Shown one piece after another: positions 58,254 through 64,000 of a stretch of DNA of 64,000 nt. Each line of letters opens with the position of its first letter. Position 1 is the first letter of the stretch. The DNA is from Chlorokybus atmophyticus (taxonomy: Eukaryota > Streptophyta > Chlorokybophyceae > Chlorokybales > Chlorokybaceae): contig RHPI01002069.1 in NCBI GenBank assembly GCA_009103225.1, forward strand, positions 1,586,329 through 1,650,328, given 5' to 3'. Position numbers and translations under genes: made by a program. The notes beneath the pieces were generated by a model. That model ran no database searches. It worked only from the letters and a program-made list of their open reading frames with translations, and was not told the DNA's origin.

Positions 58254-58910
58254 ACCGCACGCGATTTCATGCGACGGTTTGCAAGCTACAACAACTCAAA
58301 GTTTCCACTTTGTACAACTCCACTAATTCACAATTGCAATTGACACTAGTATTGCCAAGTGTGAATGGAGTTTGCTTGGCCGAACAGAACAAGTCTGTTG
58401 GCCCCACCGCACTGACCGGCGGTCACGATAGCCGATGTTGCCACCGGACTGCCCTCAAGGGGTAGAGCACGCGTGCGAATGCGTGCGCGCACAAAACCCT
58501 TCACACCCCAGCGAATCCACGCGGTGGCTATCCCACAAGCACACACGTATTAATAGTAATGTAAGTTACTAAGTGATGTGCTGGGATGCAATGCTTGCGG
58601 TGAGGCTGCCTGAGTGGCCGCCTCCCCCTTACACCAACAAGCTAAGCTAGGCCAGGCAAGATAGGCTAGGCTAAGCAAGGAAGGCAAGGCTAGGCTACAC
58701 CAACAGTAGCAACCATACAACTATACAACCACAACAACTAGCTAACAACCACCACTAGACCCTAGTGGGTAGCGGCTGCTATCTGCCGCCGCTGCCGCCG
58801 CTGTTAGGCCACCAGCTTGAGCAGTGCCTACGGCCGCCTCTGCGCCCCGCCGCCGCCAAAGCCGCCGCCGCCGCCCCCCCAGGCCCCCACGCCCTCGCTC
58901 CAATACCAAA
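58254..58910. other. Outer element leader; simple repeats
   Basis: Holds a run of aggctaggct-type words (58640-58700) and a GCC-rich stretch (58775-58900), and ends with the primer-site match at 58897-58908 next to the 5' LTR. Confidence 0.5.
58897..58908 (-). other. Primer binding site of outer element
   Basis: TGGTATTGGAGC on the minus strand, three bases inside the 5' LTR, compared with TGGTATCAGAGC complementary to initiator tRNA-Met. Confidence 0.65.
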
Positions 58911-59245
58911 TGTAAGAAGGGGGGTGCTACCGCCCCCTTTAATCCCCTACCCCAACACCACCACCAGCCACGCCGCCGGCCCACACCGCCGCCGCCGCTG
59001 CCGGGCAGCTGCCAGAGCAAAGGATACTCTAGCTATGGCGGCCGTTGCGTTATCAGCACCGCCATGCGGCCGATATCGATGTGAGACTCATGTCTCACAT
59101 CGATATCAGTGATAGCGATAAGCTAACACTACATCAAGGCCATAAAGGCCCTAATACGGCTCAATTGGCTGTTTATTACCCGTTGGAACCCTTATTTTTA
59201 CCTAAATAAGGGCGGGGAAGCGCATAGCGCTAGCACTCCGTTACA
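58911..59245 (-). repeat. Outer element 5' LTR
   Basis: 335 bp, TGTAA...TTACA on both strands, flanked on the right by gaaag (59246-59250). It keeps the palindrome gatgtgagactcat/gtctcacatc. Confidence 0.85.
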
Positions 59246-59250
59246 GAAAG

Positions 59251-60394
59251 GGGCCAAGGCTACGCTAAGCACCCCATCCAGCAGGAAATACGACATGGCT
59301 AGGCCCTACAACTAAGACCCCAAGGTTTCAACCAGCAGCAGGAGTGCAGGCAGCATGGATACAGGAACCCGTGAATTAAGCAAGCTACTGGATGGTTTGT
59401 TTTCCACAATCAATTACATTATATATACATACATTAATAATGTAATAACACAATCATATACAGTTGTCGAAACTGAAATGTTATAAGGATATTAAATGCA
59501 ATCAAACCACAAGACGCTTTCATTTTCGGATTACATTGTATGTTATACCTAAAAATTTCTCATCAAGCAACTTTAGATGTGATAGCTACAATATTAGTCG
59601 GATCCTTGATGCATGAGTCTATGCAAAATAATCAGTACATCATAGTTTTTAAGAATGTGTGAACAATAATCGTATAACACTTGTATTCAATTAATTAACT
59701 CAAGCGTGCACAAGGAATAGTGGCACATACCTCACCACGTGTAACACATGTGAGTATCAGTCAGTGTTAGTGGTAACAAAAACGATTACCGGTGTTTGTA
59801 CCGTACTTGTATTTCTCCCACTGCAGCCATGCATAGCCGCAGCCATTGACCCATGCATTACGCATACAGGATGTGTAATGCAGGACAAGCCCATGGCCCC
59901 TATAGACCAGGGCGACACGACCAGATTCAGATACGCAATGTGTGCATGGTGTCCACGCGGACAGCCACCGACTCATCAATTGCAAGTGAACAATGTCAAA
60001 TCCCTCGCACCGGCCTTTGACCGAATTACAATGAGCCCAGCAGCCCCGGCAATGTCCGGTGCACAGTCGCGCATGCCACGCGACATAGCGTGCGCCGCTC
60101 GCCCTGCTTTCGTGTGGCCATGCGTCGTCCGACCGGTTGAAGTCACTTGCCGACGTGGTTGCGGTCGCGACGGTCCGTTTCATCGATCCGACGGCTTGGC
60201 GGTAGAAAAGGTGGAGATATCGCCGATCTCTGCCATATCACCGCCCGGATGAAGCGTCACTCCGTGAAGTTGCGTGACTGCGTTACGGACTACTACTACG
60301 GTGTGCTGAGCGCTGCGGCTTTTGTGGTCTGCTGTGGCCTGCTGTGTGCTGGTATCACTGGCGTGGTTGAAGTGGGTTGGCGCAGTGGTGCGCT
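59251..60394. other. Intergenic before helicase gene
   Basis: AT-rich to about 59750, then GC-richer. A 162-codon open frame (59764-60252, plus) begins with a hydrophobic stretch but has an equally long opposite-strand frame and no recognisable motif, so it is not called. The start of the helicase gene and its promoter probably lie within 60000-60400. Confidence 0.45.
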
Positions 60395-63300
60395 ATGGGG
60401 CGGCTGTTGGCGCTGTCATGCGTGCTGCCGTCAGGGACTGGGCTGCGGCTTCAGGGCAGAAGGGTGGTCGGGCAGCCTGCCAGGAAGAATGCTGGAGCGA
60501 ACAGCGTGCCCGCCGCCGTCAGATGCGCCGTGGCCGTGGAGCGAGACGCCGTCAAGGTGCTGGAGCAGCGCCTCAGCACGGATGTCACCTCCGCTGCTCA
60601 GCCTGCTGATGTCGCTTCAACGTCTGCCTCTCAACCTCGGCAGCAACGTCGCCGACGACAGCAGCGACAGCAGCTACAGCAACAGCAACAGCAATCGCAA
60701 GCCAGCTCTCCGCTGCCTGCCAGCCTGCGAATTGTTCCCAAGCACCAGCAGGATGTTGTTAATGAAGCAATTGAGGTCAAGGAGGACACTCAGGTTGCCG
60801 TCAGCCAGCCGCCGCCGCCGCCGCAGCAGCAACAGAACAGCAGCAATGACACTGCCAAGGGCGATCCGCTGGGCCGCAAGCGTATAGGCTCTGCTGTCGT
60901 GCGCTGGCTCGCTCGTGGCACACGCCAATGTGCCCGAGCTGTAATTGATAGTGTCAACAATGGTGAACTGGATGCAGACGACGAATTTGATCTCCTCTCC
61001 ACAGTGCAGCCTTTCCTCGACAAGTGAGTGGTTGTATTGCTGCAATTGGACCATGCATTCTTGTTTGGATCATGCATTGGGGCATGCTGCTACGCATCGT
61101 GCTTGGCTGTGTGTTGCTTGCAACCTAAAAGCTTGGCAGCTGTCGGTCTCATGCATTCAAACGTCATTTAGTGCTGCTCGTGTGCTGTTGCTATGCCCTG
61201 TGGGAAATGCAGGTGGCCATGTTGTTCATGTTGGCAATTGATGTCTTGGGCACGTCACCCCTACACTCAGTCCTCACACTGTTGCTGTCAAACAGGTGCG
61301 AAATGCCTCCAGACACAGGCAACTGTCAGCTGGCGCGGTGGCACCTGCCAACCATCTGGGATCACTTTCAACGCGAGACAATGGCATTGCTCAGAGACAT
61401 GGAGAGCGAGCTGCCTCTGGTTGATGAAGAAAAGGACAGCAAGGCATCTGATGAGGATGACTCGCTGCCATTGTGGCAGCGGTCATTGGCATGGGCGTTT
61501 GTGAAGGATTTACCTCAGCGCGAGTTCCACAAGCAGGTCGCTCGGGATAGGACTCCCGCGCCTGAGCCACTGATGGCGATCCAGCAGCGGATTGAGGAGT
61601 ATGTTGACAATGCTTTGCAGCTCCTCAAGTTTGAAAGGGACTCTGAGGTGGCCGTCACCCAGCAGCTGTTGGGCGAAACGCCTCTGGATGGTCTGCCCCT
61701 GGACGTTGATGAGACACTGGACCGCGACCGCAATGACACAATTGACTCCTTGATTGTTGTCAACACAGCCAGCGGCCTGAATAACGCCCAGCTATTGACT
61801 CTGCGCCGGCTGCAAGGTGGTGCCCTGCCGGAGTCCACTGTGCAGCCGGGCGATGTGGTCATGTTGCGTTGTGAGGCTCCTCTGAACGAAGAAGATGATG
61901 CCAACGACTTCTGCATTGAGCTGCAATGCAACGTCCACAGGCTTGGTGAAAGCGGCAATTCGATCACAGTTTCTGTGGAACAGGCGCTTGGAGATGTGGT
62001 TGACCACGTCTTCGGGCAGGTCCTCAGATTGACAAGGCTGCGTTCGTTGGCAAACGATATAACATATGAGGTAGACAAATTGCAGTGCTTGGAAATTTTA
62101 TTGTTGCTTTGCAGTGGCACAACCTACAAAAAAACTGGCACAATGCATGCAAGAGGCGTGTGCATGGGACGCTAACTTGCCTGTATGCCCACGCAGAGGA
62201 ACTGCAGTGCGCTAGAGCGGTTGCGCAGAGCTGGTCTGCGGAACTCGCCTGCCAAAGCCGCTGTGAAGACGCTCTTCGGTCAGGATCCGCTTGTGTTACC
62301 AAAAGGAGGCGAGAAGCTGTTCTCCAGCGAGTCCTCAGAAAAGTCGAAGAAGAACTTTTTAGAGAAGTCACAACGTGAAGCGGTGGCTTTTGCATTGGAT
62401 GCCACTTTGCCAGTCGCGGTCATTCAGGTATACTGTTGGTATAACCTATCATGCATGTGACGCAGCTTACTTAGCAGCACATGTTCTCAGTTATTGGCAG
62501 CCAGTTTTGGTTGGGTCAAGACTTGTTTGTGTTGGGTTGCGCTGTTTAACGTATTGACTCTGTGCCCATCATGCAGGGTCCGCCTGGTACAGGCAAGACC
62601 ACAGTGGTGACGGACATTGTAGAGCGCGCTGTGCAGCGAGGAGAGCGTGTGCTTGCATCAGCTGCCAGTAATGCTGCCATTGATAACTTGGTGGACAAGC
62701 TGGCAGACAAGGGTCTGAAGGTGGTGCGCTTAGGTAATCCCACCAGGTTTTCCGCCAATGTTGCAGCCAGGTCGCTCTCGAACCTGCTGGACGGAAAGTT
62801 GTATGACTTCCGCAAAGAATACTATCGCGTGCGCGAGCAGCTGCGCCAGGAGCTGGCGTATACGCGCAACCCTGAGCAGCACCAAGACCTTCGCATGCGA
62901 TTGAGGTGTGTACGTGCAACAAGTAGTGCATACTGGAGCGTCGAAGGACTATCACAGTACAGAAGTGCATGCTTCTGGGATATCTAACATAAGTACTGGA
63001 TCCACCCAAACCACTGTTGCCTAATAATGTTTCCGTAGGCGTCTGTCACGCCTGGCACAGAAGGAGGAGAAGAATGCCGCCACTTCTCTATTGGCTGAGG
63101 CGCAAGTTGTCCTTTGCACCAACACTGGCGCAGCAGACCCTCTGCTGCAGAAGCAACCCACGTTTGACATGGTGGTGATTGATGAAGCCGGACAGGTGTG
63201 CCTTGTGCTTATTGCAGGACAGTTGTGCGATTCAACGGCTTTACTAACAATGCCCATTTGGACAGTCATTATACAAGCTGCTGATGAGGTAGCCTTTATT

Positions 63301-64000
63301 GCGTGTTCATCTCTTACCCGCATGTGCTCTCTTTAGGCGACTGAGCCCAGCACATGGATAGCTTTGTTGCATGGGCGGCGGGCTGTGCTGGTTGGGGACA
63401 CCTGCCAGCTGGCACCAACAGTCATTTCCAGAGACGCGGTGGCTGGAGGATTGAACACCTCGCTCATGGAAAGGGCTGCCTCCCTTCACAATGGGGCGCT
63501 GACCCGCATGCTTCGGACGCAGTATCGCATGCACCCGCACATTGCACTTTGGGCCTCAAACGAGATGTATAATGGCAGGTTGCAAAGGTGAGCTTGCTCG
63601 GTGGTTGTGACTTGTGTGCACAAGCAACATGTTGTAAGGAGACACCTCAACACCCGCAGATTGTCTGCTGTGTTCCTAACTCTGTCGTGCTTTGCAGTGC
63701 GTATTTCTTGAATGGAAGAGTGTTAAGCAAGCGGCCTCATGTGACGCGCACACCCGACACGGAGACTCCTATGCTGTTGTTGGACACAAGGACGGTCACT
63801 GGCATCATACCCGACTCATGCTTAGAGATGTTAGAGATGAGCGGGTCTTTCCACAATGAGGGCGAAGCTCACATAGTTGCGAGGCATGTACAAGACCTGA
63901 TGGCTGCAGGGGTGCCTGCAACCAGCATCGCTGTTGCTTCACCGTACAATGCACAAGTGGAGTTGCTGAAGCAGCGCCTGGCACTTGTACCTGGCTGCAA
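60395..64000 (+). CDS. Superfamily 1 helicase, SMBP2/UPF1-like, plant plastid-type (partial, runs off window)
   Basis: Exons 60395-61023, 61296-62070, 62197-62427, 62577-62905, 63039-63195, 63337-63587, 63698-64000+, all GT-AG with matching phases; 891 residues to the window end. The N-terminus (MGRLLALSCVLPSGTGLRLQ...) has no acidic residue for about 50 positions, like a chloroplast transit peptide, followed by Gln-rich linkers. Helicase motifs: Q-like 'NFLEKSQREAVAFAL'; Walker A GPPGTGKT (546-553); Ia 'LASAASNAAIDNL'; II DEAG (703-706); III GDTCQLAP (727-734); IV 'LRTQYRMHPHIALWAS'; and 'SGSFHNEGEAHIVARHV' then 'SIAVASPYNAQVELLKQRL' approaching motif V. DEAGQATEPSTWIALLHGRR and LNTSLMERAASLHNGAL resemble the plant plastid-associated subgroup more than cytosolic UPF1. 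It unwinds DNA or RNA with ATP; its substrate is unknown. The start could lie further upstream. Confidence 0.85.

Noticed and set aside
59764-60252. 162-codon open frame with a hydrophobic start
   Set aside because: An opposite-strand frame of similar length covers the same DNA, no motif or splice support is visible, and the amino-acid composition gives no lead.

Overview
This is a repeat-rich nuclear window from a eukaryote, most likely a flagellated green alga. Evidence for the green lineage: a plant-type splicing factor 1 with a C-terminal RRM, a plant-type elongin-B-like protein that starts MYV, and a UPF1/SMBP2-like helicase that resembles the plant plastid-associated subgroup. Evidence for a flagellate: DRC10/IQCD (nexin-dynein regulatory complex) and CFAP298/FBB18 (dynein arm assembly) lie about 3 kb apart on the same strand. 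Genes have many short GT-AG introns, and the DNA between them is full of microsatellites, hairpins and mobile elements. The species cannot be named from this window.

Host genes in order: a GT69/CAP59-type mannosyltransferase (2933-5999, minus); an elongin-B-like ubiquitin-fold protein (7781-8664, plus); SF1/BBP (12231-15025, minus); a TANGO6/RTP1-like HEAT protein (16975-19875, minus); DRC10 (first exon 20752-20869, remainder about 29350-31229, plus); a CFAP298 protein joined to a KH domain (34412-37373, plus); and a superfamily 1 helicase cut by the window end (60395-64000, plus). Exon phases were checked by hand for most of these and agree.

Mobile DNA: a 5'-truncated Penelope-like reverse transcriptase (10044-10736); a TA-flanked pogo/Tigger element with a broken DDE_1 transposase (25313-27988) and a MITE-sized relative (32958-33149); inverted repeats at 21007 and 29171 that bracket about 8.2 kb of repeats inside what is probably DRC10 intron 1; and a tandem array with an inverted repeat in several units (22310-23480).

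The 40.3-59.2 kb block is a nest. The outer layer is a minus-strand Ty3/gypsy element with both LTRs, a 5-bp target duplication (gaaag), a tRNA-Met-like primer site and a purine tract. Inside it sits a second, plus-strand Ty3/gypsy element (about 46036-57483) that carries a DNA cytosine methyltransferase domain between protease and reverse transcriptase and a PHD finger after integrase. Each gypsy element was in turn hit by a tiny LTR element (TRIM) whose about 80-bp LTRs contain a hairpin leading into a tRNA A-box-like sequence, with a B-box-like sequence just inside; both TRIMs have exact 5-bp target duplications. All transposon genes here carry stops, frameshifts or lost catalytic residues.

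The two observations most worth following are the methyltransferase-plus-PHD retrotransposon and the TRIM family with polymerase III-like boxes in its LTRs. The CFAP298-KH fusion is the most unusual host gene.
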